NCBI RefSeq assembly: GCF_016863035.1
Contig: NZ_BOOC01000003.1
Coordinates: 310,001-374,000 of the forward strand
DNA length: 64,000 bases
Direction of reading: 5' to 3'
From: Microbispora corallina
GTDB lineage: Bacteria > Actinomycetota > Actinomycetes > Streptosporangiales > Streptosporangiaceae
Numbering within the stretch: the stretch's first letter is position 1; each line of letters begins with the position of its first letter. Shown here in pieces: positions 39,744 to 48,361 of the stretch. A program made the position numbers and the translations under genes. The notes beneath the pieces were generated by a model. That model was not told where the DNA came from and did not search any database. It was given only the letters and a program-made list of their open reading frames with translations.

Positions 39744-41839
39744 TCGAAGTCCTGCTCACCCAACGCGTAGCTGATGGCGTCCTCGAGGTTCCTGCGCGCG
39801 CCCGTCTCGAAAGCCGTCTGATAGGGGTCGTCGCCGAGGATCCGCTGACATTCCTTCACGGCCTGCTCGTGTTCCGCGGTGAAGAAGGGCGAGCCGAACT
39901 GGGGAAGGCCGAACAGCTCCCAGTTGGCCTGGGCGGCGCCGAGGATCTGGGCCGCGTGGTCCGCATCGCCCTGGTCCACGGCGAGGTTGGCCAGCGTCTC
40001 CATCGTCATGACCGTGCCCAGGACATCGTGGAAGGAGCGCTTGAGCCGAAGCGCCAGCCGGGCGCTGTCCACCGCCTCGGGGATGCGCCCGGTCGCCCGG
40101 TGCGTCAGCGACATGGCATACGAGGCGTAGGAGCGGAGCCACAGCTCGCCTCGATCCTGGCATATCCTCAGGCAGTCCTGGAGGAGCGTCTCCGCCTCGA
40201 AGTGTTCCTCCTGGGCGGTGAGCACGAGCGACAGTTCGACGATCGCCGGGAGAAGGCCAGGATTGAGCTCTCTGCCTCCCCTGTGGAACTCGATGGCCAC
40301 GCCGAGCAGGGCCATCGCCTTCTTCAGGTCGCCCTGAAGGAAGGCGGCGGTTCCGAGCATCTTGGTGGCGAGGATGACCGCCCCCGAGTCCCCGACCTGG
40401 ATCGCATCGGTGCTGCACTGCTCCGCGGCCGAGATGGCGCCGGTGATGTCGCCCTGGGCGCTGCGAATGTAGGACAGCACCCACAGCGCTTTGCATCGTT
40501 CTTTGCTCGCCTGTACCGACACCTGCAGCGCCCGTTCCAGGTAGAGCCTTCCCTCTCGGGCGAACCCGCAGGCCATCCACATGTACCAGAGCGAGGACAG
40601 GAGATCGAGGCCGATGCGGCTCTCACCGGGCTGCGACAGGCAGTAGTCGAGGGCGACACGGATGTTGTCGTGCTCCTGCCGCATGCGCACGTACCAGTGC
40701 ACCTGACGAGGGCCCGACCACGCGTGCTCGCCGCGCTGGGCGAGCTGGAGGTAGTAATCCCGGTGCCGCCGGCGCAGGGCCTCGGTCTCGCCGAGCTTGT
40801 CGAGCCACTCGCCGCCGTACTGCCCCAGGGTGTCGATCAGCCGGTACCGCTGACCGGCCGGGGTGGAGAAGCTGAAGAGCACCGACTTGTCGACCAGGCC
40901 CGTGATGACGTCGAGGATCCGCTCGGAGGGCAGGCTGTTGCCGGCGCAGACGTAGCGGGCGGCGTCGAGCTCGAAGTCGCCGGCGAACACCGACAGGCGG
41001 GCCCACAGCAGCCGCTCGGCCGGCTCGCACAGCTCGTGGCTCCAGCCGATGGCCGCGCGCAGCGTCTGGTGGCGCGGCAGAGCCGTACGGCTGGCCCCGG
41101 CCAGCAGGCTGAACCGGTCGGCCAGCAGCGCGAGGATCTGCTGCACCGACAGCGTCCGCAGGCGCACCGCCGCCAGTTCGATCGCGAGCGGGATGCCGTC
41201 GAGACGACGGCACAGCTCGGCCACGGCCGTGATGGTGTCCTCGTCGACCGCGAAGTCGGGCGCGACGGCGGAGGCGCGGGCGCTGAACAGCTCGACGGCC
41301 TCGTTGGTGTACGGGCTCTCCATGGGGTCGTCGCCCGGGACGGTCAACGGCGGCACGGCGACCGTGTACTCGCCCTGCGCGTTCAGGGACCGCCGGCTCG
41401 TGGCGATGATCCGCAGCTTGGGCGAGGCGCTGAGCAGCTCCTGCGTGAGCTCGGCCACGGCGTCGACGAGGTGCTCGCAGGTGTCCAGGAGCAGCAGGAT
41501 CTCCCGGTCGGCCAGCCACTCGGCGAGCGTGTCCGATCCGCGCCGGGGCGACTGGTCCGCGATGCCGAGCGCCGCGGTGATCGTGTGGTGGACCATCCCG
41601 GGGTCCTGGAGCCGGGCGAGGTCGGCGTACCAGACGCCGTCCCGGAACTGGGAGCGCACCTGGTGGGCGATGCGCAGCGCGGTGCGGGACTTGCCCACTC
41701 CTCCGATGCCGGTCACCGTGACCAGCCGGGACTCCTGCAGCCGCTGCCTCAGGGAGGCCAGGAGCCGTGTCCGTCCCACGAAGCTCGTGAGCTCCACGGG
41801 GAGGTTCCCGTCTTGCCGCCATCCTGCTGGCGTAGCCAT
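39740..41839 (-). CDS. NB-ARC/TPR protein of LuxR-type (LAL-like) architecture without HTH
   Basis: 699-aa STAND ATPase. FVGRTRLLASLRQRL, P-loop VTGIGGVGKS (44-51), ILLLLDTCEHLVDA, IIATSRRSLNAQGE and GIPLAIELAAVRLRTLS form the NTPase, then a winged helix (ALPRHQTLRAAIGWSHELCE) and TPR-like repeats to the end. Similar regulators end in a LuxR HTH after LEDAISYALGE; here the protein stops at EQDFD, so no DNA-binding domain is seen. It overlaps the terpene cyclase stop by 4 nt (39740-39743), convergent. Start ATG 41839, preceded by GAGGCGGC. It may work with a separate effector, or be a truncated regulator. Confidence 0.87.
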   Translation of the reverse strand: MATPAGWRQDGNLPVELTSFVGRTRLLASLRQRLQESRLVTVTGIGGVGKSRTALRIAHQVRSQFRDGVWYADLARLQDPGMVHHTITAALGIADQSPRRGSDTLAEWLADREILLLLDTCEHLVDAVAELTQELLSASPKLRIIATSRRSLNAQGEYTVAVPPLTVPGDDPMESPYTNEAVELFSARASAVAPDFAVDEDTITAVAELCRRLDGIPLAIELAAVRLRTLSVQQILALLADRFSLLAGASRTALPRHQTLRAAIGWSHELCEPAERLLWARLSVFAGDFELDAARYVCAGNSLPSERILDVITGLVDKSVLFSFSTPAGQRYRLIDTLGQYGGEWLDKLGETEALRRRHRDYYLQLAQRGEHAWSGPRQVHWYVRMRQEHDNIRVALDYCLSQPGESRIGLDLLSSLWYMWMACGFAREGRLYLERALQVSVQASKERCKALWVLSYIRSAQGDITGAISAAEQCSTDAIQVGDSGAVILATKMLGTAAFLQGDLKKAMALLGVAIEFHRGGRELNPGLLPAIVELSLVLTAQEEHFEAETLLQDCLRICQDRGELWLRSYASYAMSLTHRATGRIPEAVDSARLALRLKRSFHDVLGTVMTMETLANLAVDQGDADHAAQILGAAQANWELFGLPQFGSPFFTAEHEQAVKECQRILGDDPYQTAFETGARRNLEDAISYALGEQDFD

Positions 41840-42018
41840 GCCGCCTCACGGGGGGATTCGTCCGGCGTGCTGTCTGCTCCCGCATCGTACCTTTGCGAAC
41901 CGATGGCTGTCCGGTGGTGGGTACGTGACGTTTCTCCGCAGGAAAGGGGACGTGGCCGCCCGCCCTCGGGGAGGTGACGGGGGCCGCCGGGGCCGCCGGT
42001 TGCGGTTAGCATGGGCGC

Positions 42019-42180
42019 GTGAGCGTTCAGCATCCGGATGACATGCGTCCGGTGGACCTCTTCGACGAGGGGCCGCCGGTGCTGCCCGACCAGACGAGCG
42101 ACGACACCGACCTCGGGTGGGGCGACTGGCGCCCCGACTCCGACGACCGCTACCTGGAGGAGCGGCCGCCCCACTGGTGA
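42019..42180 (+). CDS. Small acidic protein (53 aa), probably leaderless
   Basis: GTG 42019 to TGA 42178-42180 encodes SVQHPDDMRPVDLFDEGPPV, then LPDQTSDDTDLGWGDWRPDS and a DDRYLEERPPHW end. It is strongly acidic with Trp-rich motifs and no membrane segment. TAGCAT lies about 7 nt upstream, a possible -10 of a leaderless mRNA. The pattern (TSDDTDLGWG...ERPPHW) looks like a conserved small actinobacterial protein; function unknown. It ends 4 nt from the ABC permease stop, convergent. Confidence 0.65.
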   Translation: MSVQHPDDMRPVDLFDEGPPVLPDQTSDDTDLGWGDWRPDSDDRYLEERPPHW

Positions 42181-42184
42181 CGGG

Positions 42185-43051
42185 TCAGGAGACCACGTCC
42201 TTGCGGCGGAAGCGGCGGAACGCCAGGGCGACGAGGATCGCCGAGTACGTCACGGAGATCGCCACGCCCTTGACCATCCCGCTGTAGTCGGGCCGCGGGG
42301 CGAGCGCGTCCAGCCAGGCGGTGTTCCAGAAGGTGGGGAGGAACTCGCGCAGCGAGCCGAGCGCCTCCACCGCCTGAAGGATGCTGCTCACGATCACCAG
42401 GCCCACCGCGCCGCCGACGGCGCCCAGCGGGGAGTCGGTGCCGACCGACAGCAGGAAGGCCAGCGCGGCGACCACCAGCTGGCTCACCAGGGCGTACCCG
42501 ATGACCACGGCGAACTTGGGCAGCACGTCGGCGGCGGGGATGACCTCGCCGGTGCCCGGCACGCGGATGTCGTGCCAGCCGAACGCGAGCGTGCCGGCGA
42601 GCAGCGCCATGAGCGGCAGCACGGTCACCGCCGCGGCCGAGTAGGCCAGGGCGACGACCAGCTTCTGGCGCAGCAGCCGGTCCCTGGGCACGGGCGCGGC
42701 CAGCAGGTAGCGCAGCGACGACCAGCTCGCCTCGCTCGCGACCGTGTCCCCGCAGAACAGCGCGACGGCGACGACGAGCAGGAAGCTCGCCGACACCGAC
42801 AGCGCGAACGCCGCGAAGTTGAGGCCGCCCTGGGTCGCCAGGTCCGACAGCCGCAGCCCGCCGCCCGGGCCGTTCGAGGCGGGCCCGAACTGGAACGCGA
42901 CCACGAGGACCCACGGCAGCGCCAGCAGCAGGCCGAACATCACGATCGTCCGGCGCCTGCGGAACTGCCGGACGAACTCCACCCGCAGCGGCAGGGTCCG
43001 ACCGGGCGCGTAGCCGGGGGCCGAGGCGGTCACCGTGTCGGCCGGGCTCAT
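42185..43051 (-). CDS. ABC transporter permease (ABC-2 type)
   Basis: 288-aa membrane protein with six predicted helices (IVMFGLLLALPWVLVVAFQF, FALSVSASFLLVVAVALFCG, ALAYSAAAVTVLPLMALLAG and so on) and the conserved loop LRYLLAAPVPRDRLLRQKLV. It ends with YSAILVALAFRRFRRKDVVS. Overlaps the upstream ATPase-hydrolase gene by 4 nt (ATGA), so they form one unit. Substrate unknown. Confidence 0.85.
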   Translation of the reverse strand: MSPADTVTASAPGYAPGRTLPLRVEFVRQFRRRRTIVMFGLLLALPWVLVVAFQFGPASNGPGGGLRLSDLATQGGLNFAAFALSVSASFLLVVAVALFCGDTVASEASWSSLRYLLAAPVPRDRLLRQKLVVALAYSAAAVTVLPLMALLAGTLAFGWHDIRVPGTGEVIPAADVLPKFAVVIGYALVSQLVVAALAFLLSVGTDSPLGAVGGAVGLVIVSSILQAVEALGSLREFLPTFWNTAWLDALAPRPDYSGMVKGVAISVTYSAILVALAFRRFRRKDVVS

Positions 43052-45624
43052 CGGCTCTCTCCGATCAGGTCGAGGAACACGTCCTCCAGCCGGGGGCCGG
43101 AGCCGTTCACATGGGTCGTGGCGCCCAGCAGGTCGCCGACGGGCCCGGCCGACACCAGCCGTCCCCGGTGCATGACCACCACGTGGCTGCAGGTCTGCTC
43201 GACCTCGCCGAGCAGGTGGCTGGAGACGATCACGGTGCGCCCGCGCTCGGCGTACGCCTTGAGCACGCGGCGCATCTCGGCGATCTGCGGCGGGTCGAGC
43301 CCGTTCGTCGGCTCGTCGAGCACGAGCAGGTCCGGCAGGCCGAGCATGGCCTGGGCGATGGCCAGGCGCTGTCGCATGCCCTGGGAGTAGGTCCGCACGG
43401 CGCGGTCGAGGGCCGCGCCCAGCCCCGCGATCTCCAGGGCCTCCTCCATGCGGGCGTCCTCGGCTGGCCGTCCCGTGGCGCGCCAGTAGAGATCCAGGTT
43501 GGCCCGCCCGGTGAGGTGCGGGAGGAAACCGGGACCCTCGACGAACGACCCCAGCCGCGACAGCACCGGGGCGCCGGGCACGACCCGCGTCCCGAAGATG
43601 CGGATCTCACCCTCGTCGGGGTGGATGAGGCCCATCAGCATCCGCATCGTCGTGGTCTTGCCCGCGCCGTTCGGGCCGAGCAGGCCGAGCACCTGCCCCC
43701 GCTCGACCCGGAACGACAGGCCGTCGACCGCCTTCTCGCCGTTGCGGTAGCGCTTGCCGAGGTCGCGGATCACCAGCGGCACGTCGGCCAGGTCGTCGTC
43801 CGTACGGCCGGCCGTGCGGGGGGCGCGGCCGGTCAGCAGCAGCACGGCGGCCACGACCACGGCGACCAGCGGGAGCACCCAGGTCCACCAGGCCGGGCCG
43901 GTGGCCGGGGTGGTCAGCGCCGGGTCGGACGGGACCGTCAGCTCAGGCGAGTCGAGCCCGATCCGGTACACGGCCGGGGCGGCGGGTGTGGCGTACCCCA
44001 TGTCGGTGGTCGACACCACGAGCCGGAACCGGTGGCCCGCGTCGAACCGCCGGTCGACGGCCGGCAGCGTCACGGTCACCGGCGTGCCCGACTCGGTCGC
44101 GGTGACGCGCAGCGGGGCGACCAGGCTCGACGGCAGCACGGGAAGGGCTCCGCCCGTGTCGTAGAGCTTGGCGAACAGCGTCGCCTCGCCCGTGCCGTAC
44201 ACGCGGATCCTGACCGTGGGGCTGCCGGTCACCTGGACCGGCGCGGCCAGCGCCGCCGACTCGAAGGCGGCGAACTGCCCCGGCATGTCGAGGGCCACAG
44301 ATACAGACCCGCCCCCGGCGCCGCCCAGCAGGCCGCCGAACCCCGGCACGGAGGAGACGGAGGCGGGGGAGCCGCCCGGCGGGTTCGCCACCGGCTGCTC
44401 GGGACCGGCCAGCTCGACCCGGGTCTGCCGGACGCCGCCCAGCCCCGGGTACGCCGCCGACGTGGCGTGCACGAGGACGGTCCGCCGGGTGCCCGGGTCG
44501 CGCCCGCCGTCCCGGCTCACCGTGAAGGGGGCGCCGTCCCCGCCCGCGGCCGACCCCTTGAGCCAGTGGTCGAACCAGCCCGTGGTGCGGTCGGCGGCCC
44601 AGTCGGGCTCGGCGTCGCCGCCGTCGTGGCCGCCGTCGTACCAGGCCACCTCGACCGGGGCGCCGGTGGCCGCGATCGCCCGGGCGTTCGCGTCGGCCTG
44701 CGACAGCGGGAACAGCGAGTCGTGCTGGCCCTGGATCAGCAGCGTGGGGATCCTGATCCTGCCGGGGACGGACACCGGGCTCGACCGCCGCAGCATGTCG
44801 ACGGCCGCCTGGGTGGGCCGGCCCGTCTCGGCCACCGTCTGGTACATGTCGCAGATCGACGGCAGGAACCGCCCGCACCGCACCTGGTCGGCCGTGGGGA
44901 CGGCCGCCGTTCCCGCCCGCCCGGCTCCGGTCAGGGCGGCGAGGGCGGACGCGTCCGCGCCGCCGTCCGGGGCGAGCCGGTCGGCCCCGGCGCTGAAGAA
45001 GATGCCGGCCCACATCTTCTTGAAAACGCCCTCGGCCGGGCCCCTGCCCGTCGCGTCGGGGAACAGCGCGTCGGCCAGGTCGTACCAGGTGATCTGGGGG
45101 ACGATGGCGTCGATCCTGCGGTCGTACGCCGCGGCCATCAGCGCGATCGCGCCGCCGTACGAGCCGCCCGCGATGCCCACGCGCGGGTCGCCGGGGCCGT
45201 CGAGCCGGACCTCCGGCCGCGCGGCGAGCCAGTCGACGAGCCGGCGGACGTCCTTGACCTCGTAGTCCGGGGAGTTGAGGGCGATCTGGCCGGTCGACCG
45301 GCCGAACCCGCGGGCCGACCAGGTCAGCACGGCGTACCCCTGCGCGGCCAGCCGCGCCGCCTGCGCCCGCATGCTGTCCTTGCTGCCGCCGAACCCGTGG
45401 GCGAGCAGCACCGCCGGGGCCCTGCCTCCGGACGCCGGGGGGAAGAAGGTCGCGTCGAGCGTCACCCGCTGGTCGTCCGCCGGGCCGTCCAGCACGGGGA
45501 TCGTCAGATCACGCCCCCTGACCGGCTCGTCGCCGGGCCACAACGCCCAGATAAGACCCCCCACCACCAGGACGAGCAGCGTGGCCACCGTCGCGAGGGC
45601 CCGCCGCCCACCCGGAAACGTCAT
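43048..45624 (-). CDS. Fusion of extracytoplasmic alpha/beta hydrolase and ABC ATPase
   Basis: 858 aa. A signal-anchor helix (about 9-29) leads to an alpha/beta hydrolase of the CocE/X-Pro dipeptidyl-peptidase type (about 45-340): VLLAHGFGGSKDSM, nucleophile Ser155 in GIAGGSYGGAIALM, HGGHD-type YDGGHDGGDAEPDW. A beta-rich domain follows (about 370-560), then a second helix (about 580-600, WTWVLPLVAVVVAAVLLLTG). The cytoplasmic ABC ATPase (about 613-845) has GLLGPNGAGKTTTM, signature TYSQGMRQRLAIAQ, LLVLDEPTNGLD and the H-loop SSHLLGE. The two catalytic domains are on opposite sides of the membrane in one chain. Paired with the permease gene downstream. Confidence 0.88.
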   Translation of the reverse strand: MTFPGGRRALATVATLLVLVVGGLIWALWPGDEPVRGRDLTIPVLDGPADDQRVTLDATFFPPASGGRAPAVLLAHGFGGSKDSMRAQAARLAAQGYAVLTWSARGFGRSTGQIALNSPDYEVKDVRRLVDWLAARPEVRLDGPGDPRVGIAGGSYGGAIALMAAAYDRRIDAIVPQITWYDLADALFPDATGRGPAEGVFKKMWAGIFFSAGADRLAPDGGADASALAALTGAGRAGTAAVPTADQVRCGRFLPSICDMYQTVAETGRPTQAAVDMLRRSSPVSVPGRIRIPTLLIQGQHDSLFPLSQADANARAIAATGAPVEVAWYDGGHDGGDAEPDWAADRTTGWFDHWLKGSAAGGDGAPFTVSRDGGRDPGTRRTVLVHATSAAYPGLGGVRQTRVELAGPEQPVANPPGGSPASVSSVPGFGGLLGGAGGGSVSVALDMPGQFAAFESAALAAPVQVTGSPTVRIRVYGTGEATLFAKLYDTGGALPVLPSSLVAPLRVTATESGTPVTVTLPAVDRRFDAGHRFRLVVSTTDMGYATPAAPAVYRIGLDSPELTVPSDPALTTPATGPAWWTWVLPLVAVVVAAVLLLTGRAPRTAGRTDDDLADVPLVIRDLGKRYRNGEKAVDGLSFRVERGQVLGLLGPNGAGKTTTMRMLMGLIHPDEGEIRIFGTRVVPGAPVLSRLGSFVEGPGFLPHLTGRANLDLYWRATGRPAEDARMEEALEIAGLGAALDRAVRTYSQGMRQRLAIAQAMLGLPDLLVLDEPTNGLDPPQIAEMRRVLKAYAERGRTVIVSSHLLGEVEQTCSHVVVMHRGRLVSAGPVGDLLGATTHVNGSGPRLEDVFLDLIGESR

Positions 45625-45770
45625 GTCGCGATGCTACTTACCCCCTCCTGAGAGACGACTGAGGACCGGCCCCAGACCCGGTCGCACCGCCGCGATGTGC
45701 GCAATCGTGATGATGGATCGGGGTAAACCCCGATTGCGCGGCGGGTTTACGGACCGGCATCATTTCGCGC

Positions 45771-47069
45771 GTGACCCAAGGAACGACGCTCAGCAACGTC
45801 CCCGCCCGCATCATCGGGTGGGCCCTTCCCTACTGGACGCGGGGGGAGGCGGGCAGGCAGACCCCGGCGGACCTGTTCCGGGTGCTGTACCTCGGCTGGC
45901 TGGCGGCGTTCGTCCTGAAGGTCCTCGGATCGTCGTGGGACGTGTCGTGGCACTTCAGGTGGCTGCGCGACGACCTCGCCCCGCCGCACCTGCTCAACAC
46001 GGTCGGCACGGTCATCGCGGTCGGCCTCGCCATCGTGCACTGGTACACCGGGTACGGCGTCGACCGGACGGCCTCCCGGCTGATCGTGTGGGGCACCGGC
46101 GTCTTCCTCGTCGCGATCCCGCTCGACTTGATCAACCACCGGGTGAACGGCCTCGACATCACCGCCTGGAGCCCCTCGCACGCGCTGCTGTTCATCGGCA
46201 CCGCGCTCATGATCGCCGGGGCGATCCGGGGCTGGTGGACCGGGTCCGCCGGCCGTCCGGAGATCTCGCCGCTGCGGCGCTCGCTCGTGCTGGGCGGGCT
46301 GTTCGCGTTCTTCCTGGAGAACGCCCACTTCCCCGAGCAGCACCAGGAGTACGGCGTGCTGGAGCTGGCCTCCTGGGACCGCGGCCACCCGTACGCCGAG
46401 CCGAGCCTGCTGCACTTCGCGGCCGACCAGATGGGCCGGGCCGTGGACCGCGCGATGATCGTCAAGTTCTCGCTGCCGATCCCGGACTACGTCTACCCGG
46501 TGTACGCCGGGATCCTCGGCATGGCGATCCTGGTGTTCGCCCGGCTCATGGTGGGGCGGCGCCTCACGGCCACCACGATCACGGCCGTGTACGTGGGGTA
46601 CCGCTGCCTGGTGTGGCCGCTCCTGGTGGGGACGGGCTTCCCGCCCTCCGCCGTCCCGTTCTTCTTCCTGCTCGCCGGGGTCTGCGTCGACGCGGCGTTC
46701 CTGCTGCGGCAGCCATACGTCCGGGCCGTCGGGGGCGCGGTGCTCGTCACGGCCGCGGTGTACGGCGGGCTCGCCGTGCAGGACCGGCTGCTGGAGGCGC
46801 CGCCGTACGCGCGGGACTCCTGGCCGGTGGCCGCCGCCGGGCTCGTGGTCGCCTGGCTGGCCGTGGAGTGGTTCGCCCGCCGGCACAACCTCGCGGCGTC
46901 CGACGCGGGTCAGGCGACCGCCCCGGCCGCGTCCGTGGCTCCGCTCGCCGTCCTGCCCGGTACGGCGCAGGCGTCCGAGGCCGTCGAGCCGCCGGCCCCC
47001 GCCGACCTGCCCGCCGCCGTCGACGTCGCCGTGGACGTCGCTGTGGCGGCCCCCGAACCCACCGCCTGA
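45771..47069 (+). CDS. Multi-pass membrane protein, unknown function
   Basis: 432 aa with about nine or ten predicted helices (FRVLYLGWLAAFVLKVLG, LLNTVGTVIAVGLAIVHWYT, LIVWGTGVFLVAIPLDLINH and others). Histidines and acidic residues cluster near membrane edges (SSWDVSWHFRW, NAHFPEQHQEYG), which could mark a metal or haem site. The C-terminus is an Ala/Val/Pro-rich tail. GTG 45771 begins the ORF. It is convergent with the CopC/CopD pair; I cannot name a family. Confidence 0.75.
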   Translation: MTQGTTLSNVPARIIGWALPYWTRGEAGRQTPADLFRVLYLGWLAAFVLKVLGSSWDVSWHFRWLRDDLAPPHLLNTVGTVIAVGLAIVHWYTGYGVDRTASRLIVWGTGVFLVAIPLDLINHRVNGLDITAWSPSHALLFIGTALMIAGAIRGWWTGSAGRPEISPLRRSLVLGGLFAFFLENAHFPEQHQEYGVLELASWDRGHPYAEPSLLHFAADQMGRAVDRAMIVKFSLPIPDYVYPVYAGILGMAILVFARLMVGRRLTATTITAVYVGYRCLVWPLLVGTGFPPSAVPFFFLLAGVCVDAAFLLRQPYVRAVGGAVLVTAAVYGGLAVQDRLLEAPPYARDSWPVAAAGLVVAWLAVEWFARRHNLAASDAGQATAPAASVAPLAVLPGTAQASEAVEPPAPADLPAAVDVAVDVAVAAPEPTA

Positions 47070-47104
47070 TCGACGGCACCTTGGGTGCCTGTCTGATAGC
47101 CGAG

Positions 47105-47140
47105 ACCCAGGTCCCGCCGTCTGTCCGCCGGGACCTGGGT
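47105..47140. terminator. 11-bp hairpin after the membrane protein gene
   Basis: ACCCAGGTCCC (47105-47115) and GGGACCTGGGT (47130-47140) form a perfect stem with a 14-nt loop in the convergent gap 47070-47323. Confidence 0.6.
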
Positions 47141-47184
47141 GCCGTCGTCTGGTAGCTGGGACCTGGGTGCCGCCGTTTGAGGGT
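47130..47184. repeat. 28-bp tandem repeat
   Basis: GGGACCTGGGTGCCG starts at 47130 and again at 47158, period 28, with related but diverged flanks; the second half-site of the adjacent hairpin is duplicated this way. No gene is seen in it. Confidence 0.75.
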
Positions 47185-47315
47185 CTGGGATCCTGTCCCG
47201 TCCGCCTGGTTCCGGCCGCCGAGTCCTGGTCGCCTCAGCCCCACCGCCTGGTCCGCACGACTGGTCGTCCCTGGGGCTGGGACGGCGGGGCGGGAATCGC
47301 GGCCGGGCGGCGGGA

Positions 47316-47355
47316 GCTCGGGGTCAGGCGACGGGGGCTCGGGTCAGGGCGACGG
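47316..47355. repeat. 20-bp repeat spanning the CopD stop
   Basis: AGCTCGGGGTCAGGCGACGG (47316-47335) is followed by GGCTCGGGTCAGGGCGACGG (47336-47355). The gene's stop TCA (47324-47326) and its in-gene copy (47344-47346) are 20 bp apart. Confidence 0.7.
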
Positions 47356-48361
47356 CGACGCCGTAGGCGAGGCCCATGACGGTCAGCTCGAACGCCGCCC
47401 AGGCGGCGAACGCCGTTGGCGCCCGCCGTGCGACGGCGGGCATGAGGCGCCAGCGGATGTTGGCCCCCAGCACGGCGACGATCCCGATCAGCGCGGCCTT
47501 CGCGAGCACGAGCTGGCCGTACCTGGTCGTGACGAGCGACTCGGGGAACCGCTCGACGGGGGACAGGACCAGCTCCACCACCCCGTTGAAGATGCCGGAG
47601 GCGCCCACGACGAGCAGGGCGTAGGTGGCCAGCCGCGAGAAACGCGGCAGCGTCCTGGCCAGCAGCTCGCGGTCGCGGTGCACCAGGACGGCGAGGGCGA
47701 TCAGGCCGCCCGTCCACGCCGCCGCTCCGAGGACGTGGAGCTCCATGGAGACCATGCTGAGGTCGTGCCAGTACCAGTTCGAGGCGTGGCCGGTCACCGG
47801 GAGCGGCAGCAGCCCGAACCCGGCCACCAGGACCCGCAGCTCGGCCGGCACCTTCTCACCGAAGCGCACGGCGAACATGCCCACGGCGGCGGCGGCCAGG
47901 GCGCAGGAGGCGCTCACCACCAGCCCCTGCCCCGAGCCGATGCCGTTCACATAGTCCGCGATGTCGGGGATCTTCCCAGGGGTCAGCTCCGCCGCGCTCA
48001 GCACCACGGAGGTCAGGGCGGCGGCGCACCAGATGAGCGCGCAGAGCACCGCCCAGTGGCGGGCGCGGGCCGCCAAGGGCTCCGTACGGACCGGGTCGTC
48101 GAAGCCGAGCAGCTTCGGCAGCAGGCTCAGCCCGACCGTCGCCGTGGCCGCCAGGTCGAGGACCAGCCGGGTCACCGGCAGGCCGTACTCGACCACCCTG
48201 CCCGGCATCGGGATGCCCGGAACCGCGCCCGGCAGCGTCAGCCACGTCGCGATCACCACGGCGAGCGCGCCTCCGGCGGTGAGTCCCGCGACCGGGATCC
48301 GCCCCCGGTATGGCTCGGCCGCTGAGCCCCTCGCGGTTCCCCGACCCAGGGTCGCGGTCAC
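47324..48361 (-). CDS. copD: CopD-family copper-resistance membrane protein
   Basis: 345-aa membrane protein with eight or nine helices. CopD features: conserved H in GHASNWYWHDLSMVSMELHV, AAAWTGGLIALAVLVHRDRE and FSRLATYALLVVGASGIFNG, plus YGQLVLAKAALIGIVAVLGA. Predicted to take part in copper import or tolerance with CopC. Its ATG overlaps the CopC stop by 4 nt (48358-48361), so one operon. Confidence 0.88.
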   Translation of the reverse strand: MTATLGRGTARGSAAEPYRGRIPVAGLTAGGALAVVIATWLTLPGAVPGIPMPGRVVEYGLPVTRLVLDLAATATVGLSLLPKLLGFDDPVRTEPLAARARHWAVLCALIWCAAALTSVVLSAAELTPGKIPDIADYVNGIGSGQGLVVSASCALAAAAVGMFAVRFGEKVPAELRVLVAGFGLLPLPVTGHASNWYWHDLSMVSMELHVLGAAAWTGGLIALAVLVHRDRELLARTLPRFSRLATYALLVVGASGIFNGVVELVLSPVERFPESLVTTRYGQLVLAKAALIGIVAVLGANIRWRLMPAVARRAPTAFAAWAAFELTVMGLAYGVAVALTRAPVA

